A DNA stretch of 36,828 nt from an archaeon (GCA_024276825.1 JAJRWI010000049.1:1-36828), one strand, 5' to 3'. Numbered from the stretch's first letter, positions 1-8,461 are shown. Numbers and translations are program-made. The notes: generated by a model from the sequence alone, not told the origin.

Positions 1-293
1 ATCATCTTCCCTGTATTCTCGTATTTTTCAATTGACCAGCCATGGCGGCTCATGTCATTTCGAATCACACGAGGAGAAACATCTGTGGTGATAAAGACTC
101 CCGGAAAGCCGTGCATGAGCCCCTCCATTATATATGCCTCGGCATAGGTGGTCTTTCCAGATCCTATGGGTCCCAATAGGATACTGGAGATCTGGGTCAC
201 CTGTCCAAATTCGACCAGATCACTTATCATGGGAGTTGCAATAGCGGGAATATGTGTCTTTGGCGTACCTTGGTTATACTCTGACAATTCCAC
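1..293 (-). CDS. KaiC-like RecA-superfamily ATPase, partial (C-terminus beyond window)
   Basis: About 97 N-terminal residues of an ATPase that continues off the left edge. The start is a GTG at 293-291, three bases after the stop of the upstream KaiC-like gene, so the two are surely co-transcribed. The Walker A P-loop reads GPIGSGKTT and is followed by a segment (FPGVFITTDVSPRVI) resembling the strand after the P-loop in KaiC/RadA-type ATPases. The gene encodes a P-loop NTPase; substrate or partner cannot be told. The tandem arrangement with a second KaiC-like gene suggests a paired or hetero-oligomeric ATPase. Family membership is fairly sure; function is unknown. Confidence 0.75.
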   Translation of the reverse strand, partial: MELSEYNQGTPKTHIPAIATPMISDLVEFGQVTQISSILLGPIGSGKTTYAEAYIMEGLMHGFPGVFITTDVSPRVIRNDMSRHGWSIEKYENTGKM

Positions 294-296
294 CCC

Positions 297-1040
297 TCAC
301 ACTGAACCGATCTCGCCTGGAAATACTCTAATACCATCATCAGTAATTCGCATTGAATGAATTCTGGAACTGTGCTTGGACCCTCTGAGCTTTAGCACCT
401 CAATAGAGCGTGAGCGTGAGGTTGGCCCAATCTTCTCGTTGTATAGCACGATTACGCCTGATGCGAGGAATGCCTCAATGTCAAACACTCCAAGCCCGTT
501 CTGATGTTCGGGTATCTCGCTTGTCAACAGGAGAGTCCTCCCACCCTGTGTTAGATGTGCTGTTAATTTAAAGAACTCTTCTCTTAGAATGTCTCGGCTT
601 CTGAATTTGTATGCAAGGATTGATAATGTGTCTATGACTATGCGCTGGGCATTGATGCGATCTGCATGACTTGCTATTATCGCTTTTAGGCCAGACAGAT
701 CAAAGCTGGGGTACTCTCCAATCGAAACTGGTGTGACCTCTTTAGATGGCGAGAGGTCAATTATTGCAAGAAGGCCCTCTTTCTCAAGTGCTTCAAGATC
801 CATTCCGAAACACATCATGTTTCGTTTTATCAAATGCGGCGGTTCTTCCAGTGTGACCAGTATGCCAGGTTCATTGTATTTGACTGCCCCATTATAGAGG
901 AACTGTATTGCCAAAATGCTCTTTCCAGTACCAGCTTTTCCCGCAATCAGAATTGTATCGCCCTTGGGAAAACCCCCCTCAATCAACTCGTCTAGGCCTG
1001 GAATGCCTGTCTTCACCCGTGGTATTGTATACTCGCTCAT
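297..1040 (-). CDS. KaiC-like ATPase (RecA superfamily), single domain
   Basis: A roughly 247-residue single KaiC domain. It opens with the family hallmark TGIPGLDELIEGGFPKG, then Walker A (GKAGTGKS) and Walker B (RIVIDTLSIL). The C-terminal part (SIEVLKLRGSKHS) matches the end of KaiC-like domains. A GTG nine bases upstream (1049) is in frame, but the ATG at 1040 sits five bases after a GAGGTGA ribosome-binding site, so the ATG is preferred. Archaeal single-domain KaiC homologues are ATPases of mostly unknown role; some regulate motility or partner with roadblock or kinase proteins (family knowledge). Here it follows a thioredoxin-like gene by ten bases and precedes a second KaiC-like gene by three, forming a tight operon. 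Confidence 0.88.
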   Translation of the reverse strand: MSEYTIPRVKTGIPGLDELIEGGFPKGDTILIAGKAGTGKSILAIQFLYNGAVKYNEPGILVTLEEPPHLIKRNMMCFGMDLEALEKEGLLAIIDLSPSKEVTPVSIGEYPSFDLSGLKAIIASHADRINAQRIVIDTLSILAYKFRSRDILREEFFKLTAHLTQGGRTLLLTSEIPEHQNGLGVFDIEAFLASGVIVLYNEKIGPTSRSRSIEVLKLRGSKHSSRIHSMRITDDGIRVFPGEIGSV

Positions 1041-1050
1041 ATCATTCACC

Positions 1051-1332
1051 TCATTTTTTCGACAACCTTGCCCCCATTATCATCCTGATGAGAATTTCTG
1101 GTTCAGGAATGCCGGTAACACTCATGCCATTGATCATTATAGTTGGTAGTGCGAATATTCCAAATTCTTCAGCTGCTGAAGGATCTTCGGACACATTGAT
1201 GATTATAAGGTTAAAGATACCATCCTCAAAGTCATTGAGCGTTTCTTTGAGAATCTCTTCAGCCCGGGGACAGAAGGCGCACGTATCAGACTTGAAGAAG
1301 TATATCTTGATTCTAGAGTCTTCCTCAGTCAT
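1051..1332 (-). CDS. Thioredoxin/glutaredoxin-like small redox protein
   Basis: A 93-residue thioredoxin-fold protein. The redox motif C-A-F-C lies at residues 18-21 after a first beta strand (IKIYFFKSDT), and the cis-proline motif ALPT is at about 62-64, the expected spacing for a minimal thioredoxin or glutaredoxin. No signal peptide is visible, so it should be cytosolic. The ATG at 1332 is preceded by GGGAG. It lies directly upstream of the KaiC-like gene with the KaiC ribosome-binding site overlapping its stop, which suggests co-expression and possibly redox control of the ATPases (inference). The substrate is unknown. Confidence 0.8.
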   Translation of the reverse strand: MTEEDSRIKIYFFKSDTCAFCPRAEEILKETLNDFEDGIFNLIIINVSEDPSAAEEFGIFALPTIMINGMSVTGIPEPEILIRMIMGARLSKK

Positions 1333-1444
1333 GACTTCTGTGCTCCCTGCTGTATTGGCTAGAAGCTGAACTCCAGCTTTAATGACACAGAATCATAATG
1401 AGATAACTCACTTGAATGTTTTGCCAGATTGTAAGATTCGGTAT

Positions 1445-1831
1445 CTACTTCTTGTATGATAGAATGCCACGTATCTTAGTAGCGGCCTTTCCAATTGCTC
1501 GTGAGTGATATCTCACGTGCTTGGGAATTATAGCAGCAATAAGGAAGCCTTCATTGCCAATTGTGGCGATGTTTCTGAAAACAACTTTTCCCAGAGAACA
1601 TCTTACGGTGATGTCACGAAGATCACCGAGTTTGAACTCATCACGCATTCTTTTAACTGTGGACGCCACATACCCAGTCATTGCTGCAACAATATCGCGG
1701 TTGGTGGTTGGAGATGTCGCTGATGCGATAAGAAGGCCATTATCTGTAGAGATGACAGATGCAATAAATCCACCTTCTTTGTTCATATGTTCTAAAATAT
1801 CTGCCAATGCAGCATAATCAGGTCTAGCCAT
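1445..1831 (-). CDS. Roadblock/LC7-domain protein
   Basis: A 128-residue protein of the roadblock/LC7 (longin-like) fold. It begins with a helix (LADILEHMNKEGGF), then the typical strand-turn 'ASVISTDNGLLIASA', a long helix (IVAAMTGYVASTVKRM) and further strands (GKVVFRNIATIGNEGFLIAAI). Roadblock proteins in eukaryotes scaffold small GTPases (Ragulator, dynein) and in bacteria (MglB) act as GTPase-activating proteins. The ATG at 1831 is preferred (GGAG ten bases upstream); an in-frame TTG at 1864 is possible. It is divergent from a Ras-like GTPase 147 bases away, fitting a GTPase-regulator partnership (inference). A CTTAATAAG TATA-like box lies upstream on this strand near 1882-1890. Confidence 0.82.
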   Translation of the reverse strand: MARPDYAALADILEHMNKEGGFIASVISTDNGLLIASATSPTTNRDIVAAMTGYVASTVKRMRDEFKLGDLRDITVRCSLGKVVFRNIATIGNEGFLIAAIIPKHVRYHSRAIGKAATKIRGILSYKK

Positions 1832-1978
1832 ATGCCATACGCTCCAACCAAATGACAAGAGCAATCCATAACGAAGTTCCTTATTAAGTAATGGCGTAGA
1901 AATACATAAGGAAATTGCCGATTAACTTAATACAGCAATGTCTTTTTAGGTGAGAAAGTAATCAAACAAGTAGAGGTT

Positions 1979-2515
1979 GTGACGAGATTGCCTGCAGACT
2001 ATCGGTTTAAAATCGTCATGCTTGGCGATGGTGCAGTAGGAAAGACTGCTCTTACATTAAGATTTACAGAAGACCACTTTGATGTTGACTACAAGAGAAC
2101 AATAGGATCTGACTTTGCCGTTAAGAGAGTAGCAGTTCCCGGCCTAGATGCAAACGTCACCCTTCAGATTTGGGATCTTGCAGGCCAACCAAGATTTGAG
2201 AGTGTCCGCCAGTCATTCTACAGGGGTGCACGAGGTGGACTGTTAGTATATGATGTCACGAGGAGAAGAACATTCATCAATCTGGACAGGTGGATTGATG
2301 AGGCATATCAGTCGATGGGTGCGAAAATCCCATTTGTGATTGTTGCAAACAAGGTCGATCTCACCGATAGTAGAATTGTGATGACTGATGAGGGGCGCGA
2401 GTTTGCAGAGAAGCATGGGTATCTGTATGTGGAGTCTTCAGCGCTTACTGGAGAGAACGTTGAAGAGGCCTATGTCGCTCTATGTAAGGCCATGATTGAA
2501 TCTTCGAAGATGTAA
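1979..2515 (+). CDS. Ras/Rab-like small GTPase
   Basis: A 178-residue small GTPase with all G motifs: G1 GDGAVGKT (residues 16-23), G2 threonine in RTIGSDF (about 41), G3 WDLAGQ (65-70), G4 NKVD (124-127) and G5 SSALTG near 155. The DLAGQ glutamine, needed for catalysis in Ras-type enzymes, is present, although the following residue is Pro instead of the common Glu. No C-terminal Cys prenylation motif and no N-terminal myristoylation glycine are visible, so membrane attachment by lipid is not predicted. The start is GTG at 1979 or TTG at 1988; GAGG at 1973-1976 fits the TTG better by spacing. Convergent with the WD40 gene (four-base gap). A regulatory role is inferred; pathway unknown. Confidence 0.93.
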   Translation: MTRLPADYRFKIVMLGDGAVGKTALTLRFTEDHFDVDYKRTIGSDFAVKRVAVPGLDANVTLQIWDLAGQPRFESVRQSFYRGARGGLLVYDVTRRRTFINLDRWIDEAYQSMGAKIPFVIVANKVDLTDSRIVMTDEGREFAEKHGYLYVESSALTGENVEEAYVALCKAMIESSKM

Positions 2516-2519
2516 TGTT

Positions 2520-3647
2520 TCAAAGGCGTCGAGTTTTGCCCTTTAGAAGACCAAGGGCCTTCTTGCACTGCCATTGAATATAGAACAGGCGCTTGTCGCG
2601 AAGTGTTTCATCATCATATTGGGACTGAATCTCTTCAAATCTGTGGACAAACTCATCCCTTCTTGTTAATTCGGGGTCTGAATTGATGTCATCAAGCAGT
2701 TCTTGGAAGGGGCGCAGCATCTCATTCATATCTTTGACTTCCCACTTGATGATTGCGCCTGAACCATCAGAACTAAGGAATGCGCTTCCTGTGGGGTACC
2801 ATTCGATTCCATCAATCTCACCGTCTGTCCTGCTCTCACCCTGAATCGAGTAGGTGTCAGTTGTCCAAACAAACAACTCTTTATCGCTTGAGCCAGAAGC
2901 GATGTGTTTTCCATCACTACTAAAGGACAGGGCCCGCACTTCTGCCTGATGGCCAAACAACGTTTCAACTGGCTTTAGCTCGCTGGAGGAGGCATCCCAT
3001 AGAATAATCGTCATGTCAGACGACCCAGAAGCAAGAAGACTGCCGTCCCTGTTGAATCGGATCACATGAATTGCTGTTCTGTGGTCATTATGGACCGCAA
3101 TGGTCTTTCCTGATGACAAATCCCACTCCCGGATTGTTGAGTCTACTGATGCCGAAATGATTCGGTTCCCAGAGGGGTCCCATTCGCAGGCCTTGACGTA
3201 TAGAGTGTGGCCCTTAAGTGTCATGTGCTCCTGATAATTGTCCATGCCCCAGATCTTTAGAGTTGTGTCGCCACTAGCACTGACAAGTCTATCACCGTCA
3301 GGAGAGAAAGAGAGCGACAGGACGGGGTAGGAATGGCCGTCCAGTGTGGCCAAGCATGATCCAGTTCGTATGTCCCAGATTTTTACTGACCGTCCCACAT
3401 TGCCTGTTGCAACAACATCACCCTTCGGACTAAAAGCGATTGCTGTTGTCAGGTAATCATCTCTGATACATTGCATCTCTTCACAGTTGCGTGCGTCATA
3501 TAAACGGACGGTCTTGTCTTGAAGTGCTGCGGCAATCATTCGACCAACACCATTCATCGTGAAACGGCGTGTGATTTCCGATCCATGCTTGGCCTTATGT
3601 TTCATTATTGATGGTTTTAGGAAAAGAGACAATTCCCTTTGGGACAT
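2520..3647 (-). CDS. WD40-repeat protein, seven-bladed beta-propeller
   Basis: A 375-residue protein made almost wholly of WD repeats. Seven blades can be laid out, ending in VRLYD, VKIWD, LKIWG, IREWD, IILWD, LFVWT and IIKWE, with GH dipeptides in several (LDGHS, LKGHT, LFGHQ). This matches one closed seven-bladed propeller over residues of about 20-310. It is followed by a charged helical tail of about 60 residues (from FQELLDDINS to KGKTRRL). No signal peptide or membrane segment, so a cytosolic scaffold. The ATG at 3647 is chosen; an in-frame GTG at 3659 is possible. It is flanked by two small GTPase genes, reminiscent of eukaryotic propeller-GTPase modules (inference only). Confidence 0.9.
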   Translation of the reverse strand: MSQRELSLFLKPSIMKHKAKHGSEITRRFTMNGVGRMIAAALQDKTVRLYDARNCEEMQCIRDDYLTTAIAFSPKGDVVATGNVGRSVKIWDIRTGSCLATLDGHSYPVLSLSFSPDGDRLVSASGDTTLKIWGMDNYQEHMTLKGHTLYVKACEWDPSGNRIISASVDSTIREWDLSSGKTIAVHNDHRTAIHVIRFNRDGSLLASGSSDMTIILWDASSSELKPVETLFGHQAEVRALSFSSDGKHIASGSSDKELFVWTTDTYSIQGESRTDGEIDGIEWYPTGSAFLSSDGSGAIIKWEVKDMNEMLRPFQELLDDINSDPELTRRDEFVHRFEEIQSQYDDETLRDKRLFYIQWQCKKALGLLKGKTRRL

Positions 3648-3728
3648 AATCAAGACCACTCTATCATTGGTGATATGGCCGCCTCAACCTGATGCTAAAA
3701 GTCTTGTGAATACAGAACTTAATCGGAT

Positions 3729-4298
3729 TCAGCCAGACCAAGACTTTGCCTCAAGAATCTTGATTGCTAATTCTAGGAACGCAGCCTCGACATTTTCGCC
3801 AGTCTTTGCTGAGGTTTCAAGAAATGATGTGATAACACCATGGCTTGCAATCTCCTGTGCAAGTTTTTGACCCTCCTCTGTTGAAACCATTGACTCCTGC
3901 ATGGCGGGGTTGTCCTTGAATTGCTCCCGGAGATCAACCTTGTTAGCTATCAAGACTACGGGAATTTTTCGTCCAGCATTGGACCAACACTCCTCACACC
4001 AGTTCATGATATTCTCAAAGGATGAGCGTTCCACTACTGAATAGACTGCAAGTGCACCTTGAGCCCCCTTATAGAAGGTAGAGCGGACGCTCTTGAAGTG
4101 TTCCTGGCCTGCCAGATCCCAGATCTGAATGCTAATGTCATGGCCACCAGAGAGTGACATCTTCTTGACTGCAAAATCAGCACCAATAGTCAGGTTATAC
4201 TGCGCTCTGAAGTTTTCACCCATGTACGTTCTTCTCAGAGAGGTCTTTCCGACGCTACCATCGCCCATTAAGACAATTTTGAATAGTGCTGAAACCAT
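3729..4298 (-). CDS. Rab/Ras-like small GTPase
   Basis: A 189-residue small GTPase with G1 GDGSVGKT (12-19), switch I TIGADF (37-42), G3 WDLAGQE (60-66), G4 NKVD (119-122) and G5 ETSAKTG near 161. The WDLAGQE and TSAKTG forms are close to eukaryotic Rab-type sequences. An insertion of about 15 residues (around DNPAMQESMV) lies between G4 and the following helix. There is no C-terminal cysteine, so no prenylation signal. ATG start at 4298; GAGGT is about 11 bases upstream and a TATA-like CCTTAATAT box lies near 4357-4367. It is read in the same direction as the WD40 gene, 81 bases upstream of it, so the two may share a transcript. Confidence 0.93.
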   Translation of the reverse strand: MVSALFKIVLMGDGSVGKTSLRRTYMGENFRAQYNLTIGADFAVKKMSLSGGHDISIQIWDLAGQEHFKSVRSTFYKGAQGALAVYSVVERSSFENIMNWCEECWSNAGRKIPVVLIANKVDLREQFKDNPAMQESMVSTEEGQKLAQEIASHGVITSFLETSAKTGENVEAAFLELAIKILEAKSWSG

Positions 4299-4549
4299 CA
4301 GTGACCACTACCTCAATAATTTCATGTGAACTACTCGCTCTATCCTATTATTGCATCGATATTAAGGTTGTTAGTTGCTTATAGGCATGAATAATTTGAT
4401 TGGCCACTATTCAATATTTCGTGGATACTTTCGGACATCACTCTCCACGCGTATTGTACGTTTGAGCTGATGGGAAACCTCAGTAAAGGTAAGAATTGCT
4501 TGAGCGCCATATAATACCGAAACTGCCCGTTTCAGCTGTGGTGATTGAT

Positions 4550-4825
4550 ATGGGACGTACGGTTAGAACATTCAGAAATGCCATTGATTCTGAGGAGGAG
4601 CGATGGCGGAACTACAGAAGGACCCTGAGACCTGCTCAACGGGAGTATTTTGACCAGATATTCGAATATGCACGAAGATGTGCGGATGCGGGATCGATGA
4701 TTGTCACTCCACGAGTCACAGAGGTGGTCTTGATATCAGCAATGATAGAGATGCTTGGTGAGATTGATGCACTCCGTGACATCGTTTTTAATGAGAGAGG
4801 AATTACTGAGGCGAAACATTCCTGA
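4550..4825 (+). CDS. Small archaeal protein of unknown function, coupled to DNA polymerase
   Basis: A 91-residue, charged, helical protein starting M-G-R-T-V-R-T-F-R. From memory it resembles a family of small uncharacterised archaeal (notably haloarchaeal) proteins that begin with a similar MGRT-P-T-(Y/F)-R pattern and contain an 'RRxLRxxxxxxFDxxFEYAxxxADA' core; here this core is RRTLRPAQREYFDQIFEYARR. The start is set at the ATG at 4550 because a perfect GGTGAT site lies five bases upstream; a TTG at 4496 would add 18 residues. Its stop codon overlaps the polymerase start (TGATG), so translation is coupled. A role with the polymerase is inferred. It could alternatively be a stand-alone regulator. 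Confidence 0.72.
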   Translation: MGRTVRTFRNAIDSEEERWRNYRRTLRPAQREYFDQIFEYARRCADAGSMIVTPRVTEVVLISAMIEMLGEIDALRDIVFNERGITEAKHS

Positions 4826-7095
4826 TGGCGAAGACAGGATGGCTCTTGGACGCTAGCATCGATTATGAGAAGCACATGCTGACATTGTGGATTAAGAGCC
4901 AAGGAAACACACGTGGGTACCTCTACAGATTCCACCCGGCGCTATACGTGAAGACAGATGCACTTGGCATCTCGGAGCAGTCAGATAAAGCACTGCTCAA
5001 TGACATTATAGAACACCCCCTTGTTCAGGACTGCTCCATTGTTGAGAGGTTCGTGAGTGTCTATGACAATCAGCGCAAGCGAGTGCTGGAGGTCAAGACA
5101 CTGCCAGCCGCGCTGAAGAGTCTTGCAAAAGACCTAGAGAGACTACCGGGTGCGATCGTGTTTCATGCAGACATAGATGCAGTCCAGCAGTTTTTCATCA
5201 CAGAAGACATATTCCCGTTCGGGAAGATTGCTTTCACAGAGCATAACGGGCGAATTATTAGGTTAGAGAGCAGGGACCATAGAGAGGAGATAGAGTATGA
5301 AACCCCAGATCTTGAAGAAATCAGATTTGATGTGATTGCAAGAACAAGAAGGATAGTGCCAAGTTTCAAAGATCCGATTGACCATTTCAAGGTCTATCAT
5401 CAGGGCATCGCCATCAAGGTGAGTGGAGGGGATGAGTGTGAAACCATCACCGAGTTTCAGAGGACAGTAAACGAAATAGATCCAGATGTCATTGTTACGG
5501 TGGGGGGTGATGATGATCTCTTCAACTACATCATTGAGAGAGCAAAAGTGAATGGGCTTGAACTGGTGTTGTCAAGGGACGGAAGCCCATTACATGCACA
5601 TCACGGAGGACCAAACTCATTCTGGCAGTACAATCAGATCGTGTATCGGCCCAGTAATCAGGTCATGCTCATTGGGAGAATTCACATCGATATTGGCTCC
5701 AGCATGTACTACTCGCCAAGAGGGATGGAGGGAGTGATTGAAGGGTGCAGATTGGCCCATGTTCAGCCGCAGAGAGTGGCAAGGATGTCAATAGGGACAG
5801 TGAACGCTGCAATTCAGTACTACAATGCGTTCAAGATAGGAATCCTGATACCTCCAATCAAACGCAATCCTGAGTTTCTCAAGTCCATAAACGACCTGAC
5901 CAGGATAGACCGAGGGGGACTGATTCTACAACCAAGGCCAGACATATATGAAAATATTGCGGAGTGCGACTTTTCGTCAATGTTTCCCACATTAATGGTC
6001 ACACGGAATATTGGACCAGAAACCATATGCATCCGCGAAACCTGTCAGTATGGGCATAGATACTGTATAGAAGTCCCTGGAGTGAGATTTAGACTGTGTT
6101 CTCGTAAGAGGGGAATTGTCGCAGAGTCACTCGACCTCGTGCTGAAAAAGAGGGCTGCTTACAAGAGGTTGATAGAGGAGGGACATGATGCTGAAAAATA
6201 CAGCAGGATTCAAAACACGTTGAAGATGATCCTTGTCAGTTGTTTTGGATATCTCGGGTTCAGGAATGCAAGATTTGGGAGGGTTGAGGCACATGCTGCA
6301 GTGACCGCACTAGCAAGAGAGATCATGCTCAAGACACAAGACATTGCAGAGGAGATGGGGCTCGAGCTTGTCCATGGTATTGTTGATTCAGTATGGTTGA
6401 GATCAAGGGATAAAATTGACATAGACACTGTTGAGGAGTATTGTAGGAGGGTCACTGAAACAGTTGGGATTGACATGTCAATGAAGGGAATATATCGCTG
6501 GCTTGTGATACCATCATCAAGAACTATGCAATCAATCGCACCACTGAACAGGTACTACGGTGTTTTTCAAAATGGGGCCATCAAGACCAGAGGAATTGAG
6601 ATCAGACGTAGAGACACATGCAGGTATGTTAGCGACTGTCAGACGAGTATGATCAAGGTGCTGGCGGAAGCACGCAACAGGAGCGAGTTCATGAGAGCGA
6701 TACCAAGAGCACATGCAACCTGCATAGAGTTCATTCAGCGATTGCATCGGGGCGATGTTGACATTCGTGATCTGTTCATCACCTCAAAGATCTCAAGAGA
6801 TCCTGATGAATATCATGCCATATCAAGGGCCGCCATTGTGGCAAGGCAGCTGATGAACGCTGGAAGGAGAGTATATGCTGGACAGAGAGTCAGATATGTC
6901 ATCGTAGACGCCTCGGCGTCGAACCCCACAAAACGGGTAAAAGCAATACATCTTCTGGAAACTTGTGACAGGTATGACCCCACAGCATATTCGAAGTTCT
7001 GCATTAGGGCATTTGAAAATCTAATCCCCACACAGTATCGTAAATCAATGGATCTTGCAATGCACGAGGAGTTTCAGATGTTGCAGAAGAATTGA
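4825..7095 (+). CDS. Divergent family-B DNA polymerase (archaeal PolB2-like)
   Basis: A 756-residue protein with the order N-terminal domain, exonuclease-like domain (about 165-345), then palm/fingers/thumb. Motif A is DFSSMFPT (D382), motif B is KMILVSCFGY (K467; the usual Asn of the NSxYG element is Val) and motif C is HGIVDS in place of YGDTDS, keeping only the second Asp (D521). The exonuclease I motif is FDVIA instead of FDIE, and exonuclease II is GGDDDLF, so proofreading is probably lost. Such degenerate archaeal enzymes (PolB2) were first viewed as inactivated, and at least one crenarchaeal member has since been reported to be an active, error-prone polymerase. A damage-tolerance role is therefore possible but unproven here. 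Start overlaps the upstream stop; convergent with larC at two bases. Confidence 0.9.
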   Translation: MAKTGWLLDASIDYEKHMLTLWIKSQGNTRGYLYRFHPALYVKTDALGISEQSDKALLNDIIEHPLVQDCSIVERFVSVYDNQRKRVLEVKTLPAALKSLAKDLERLPGAIVFHADIDAVQQFFITEDIFPFGKIAFTEHNGRIIRLESRDHREEIEYETPDLEEIRFDVIARTRRIVPSFKDPIDHFKVYHQGIAIKVSGGDECETITEFQRTVNEIDPDVIVTVGGDDDLFNYIIERAKVNGLELVLSRDGSPLHAHHGGPNSFWQYNQIVYRPSNQVMLIGRIHIDIGSSMYYSPRGMEGVIEGCRLAHVQPQRVARMSIGTVNAAIQYYNAFKIGILIPPIKRNPEFLKSINDLTRIDRGGLILQPRPDIYENIAECDFSSMFPTLMVTRNIGPETICIRETCQYGHRYCIEVPGVRFRLCSRKRGIVAESLDLVLKKRAAYKRLIEEGHDAEKYSRIQNTLKMILVSCFGYLGFRNARFGRVEAHAAVTALAREIMLKTQDIAEEMGLELVHGIVDSVWLRSRDKIDIDTVEEYCRRVTETVGIDMSMKGIYRWLVIPSSRTMQSIAPLNRYYGVFQNGAIKTRGIEIRRRDTCRYVSDCQTSMIKVLAEARNRSEFMRAIPRAHATCIEFIQRLHRGDVDIRDLFITSKISRDPDEYHAISRAAIVARQLMNAGRRVYAGQRVRYVIVDASASNPTKRVKAIHLLETCDRYDPTAYSKFCIRAFENLIPTQYRKSMDLAMHEEFQMLQKN

Positions 7096-7097
7096 GC

Positions 7098-8432
7098 CTA
7101 TTCAGTGACTGCATGTGCTTGCAGAGCAATTCGTGGCTTGAGATCTCTTACGGGAATGCCTGTTTCCCTAGAGATAGCAATGACATCATCAGCCTCTGGC
7201 TTTATAGCAACAATGCTACCATCGCTGGCTCGTGATACCTTCACTCGCACCATGTAGACCTTGTTATCCACCTCAAAGCGTGTGACAATGATTTCGCGAG
7301 AAGCGATAATTCTGGACCATGTGGTGTATCGAACGCCAAGTGTTCCAAGATACCTAAGAAGAACCTCAGCAACGGCACCAACATTGTTTTTGGGAGCTAT
7401 CACCTTTACAATATAACAGGGCCTATTCTTCTTGCCAATTGCTGGAATCACAACGACATCCAAGGCCAAGTCATCAGCCAGTAAGACATCGTAGATCTGA
7501 GAGATAGTCTCACCATCAGCATCGTCAACGTTGGTTTCAATCACTGCAACTTCGTCAATACGAATGCCATCAAACAATTTGGGTTTCTCCTTTGGTTTTT
7601 CAGATTTTGAAGGCTTGGGTTGGGTGGTGGTGACTTTCTTTTTTGGTGGCGCTTCTTTCTTTACAGGTGCTAATTCCGCAGTTCCAATTGATAGTTTCAT
7701 GAAATTAGGGGCACCCTCAAATGCTTTTGTTCCAAAGCCAATCCCTTGCTTAGATATCTTGATCTCCTTGTTAATATCCCTATACTCTTGAGCAAGGTTG
7801 GCCAAAATCGCCGCCCCAGTTGGTGTGAGCAATTCTCCTTGAATATCACCACTATGAAACAACATGTCATGTGCCACAAGAATCTCTGCAACTGCAGGAA
7901 CGGGCACCTCCATCTCACCATGTTCAGTGGTGACTGTTCCATTTCCAATTGCAACACTGGATGCGATAAACTTTAGCTTGCCCAGCAGGCCAGCTCTTTC
8001 CAAGAGATAGACCACTCCAATTATGTCAAGGAGCGTATCAACAGTCCCAAGTTCATGGAGATGAATCTTGTCGATGGGCTCATCATGTGCCCTAGACTCT
8101 GCTTCAAACAGGTCTTCAAGGATCTTCTCAGCAAGACCCACTCCTGCTTTAGAGAGTTCAACCTCTTCGCTCACTGACTTGAGTGCCTTTCGCAATTGAG
8201 CGGGAGTGAAGCGAGTGCTACTGTCAAATGTCACTTCTAGATAGAATCCAGTGATGTCCTTGTGCTTTTTTTCTTTCACATTCACCCTTAAAGTGGGGTC
8301 ATATATTAGAAGACTCGCTGCAACAGGGACTAAAGCCTCTTTATCGCCAAGAAGATTGAGGAGGCCAGACAGAAACATGTCTCCAGAGACGCCTGATGTG
8401 GCAACATCAATGAAGACAATTTCGTCAGCCAA
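7098..8432 (-). CDS. larC: LarC-family nickel insertase for the nickel-pincer cofactor
   Basis: A 444-residue member of the LarC family (pyridinium-3,5-bisthiocarboxylate mononucleotide nickel insertase), which installs nickel in the cofactor of lactate racemase-type (LarA) enzymes using CTP. Family landmarks are the N-terminal FIDVATSGVSGDMFLSGL, the HLHELGTVDTLLDI segment, LTPTGAAIL, and the C-terminal VIETNVDDADGE. The two halves (LarC1-like to about residue 251, LarC2-like from about 290) are joined by a Lys/Pro-rich linker of about 36 residues. TTG start at 8432 with GAGGGTTG upstream. It lies 180 bases downstream of cofE on the same strand, with its own likely TATA box. No larA, larB or larE is visible in the window. 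Confidence 0.92.
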   Translation of the reverse strand: MADEIVFIDVATSGVSGDMFLSGLLNLLGDKEALVPVAASLLIYDPTLRVNVKEKKHKDITGFYLEVTFDSSTRFTPAQLRKALKSVSEEVELSKAGVGLAEKILEDLFEAESRAHDEPIDKIHLHELGTVDTLLDIIGVVYLLERAGLLGKLKFIASSVAIGNGTVTTEHGEMEVPVPAVAEILVAHDMLFHSGDIQGELLTPTGAAILANLAQEYRDINKEIKISKQGIGFGTKAFEGAPNFMKLSIGTAELAPVKKEAPPKKKVTTTQPKPSKSEKPKEKPKLFDGIRIDEVAVIETNVDDADGETISQIYDVLLADDLALDVVVIPAIGKKNRPCYIVKVIAPKNNVGAVAEVLLRYLGTLGVRYTTWSRIIASREIIVTRFEVDNKVYMVRVKVSRASDGSIVAIKPEADDVIAISRETGIPVRDLKPRIALQAHAVTE

Positions 8433-8461
8433 GTTTCAACCCTCATTTATTTTCGTTAGTA

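Noticed and set aside
908..1369. 153-codon plus-strand ORF opposite the KaiC and thioredoxin-like genes
   Set aside because: Antisense to two genes with clear motifs; Ser/Ile-rich and without family resemblance.
1865..1978. Possible tRNA gene in this or other intergenic gaps
   Set aside because: No cloverleaf pairing or T-loop-like sequence was found in any gap; these gaps show only TATA-like boxes.
4825..7095. Polymerase considered as a pseudogene because of motif changes
   Set aside because: The frame is intact over 756 codons, motif A Asp and one motif C Asp are kept, and translation coupling is preserved; the changes look like a subfamily property.
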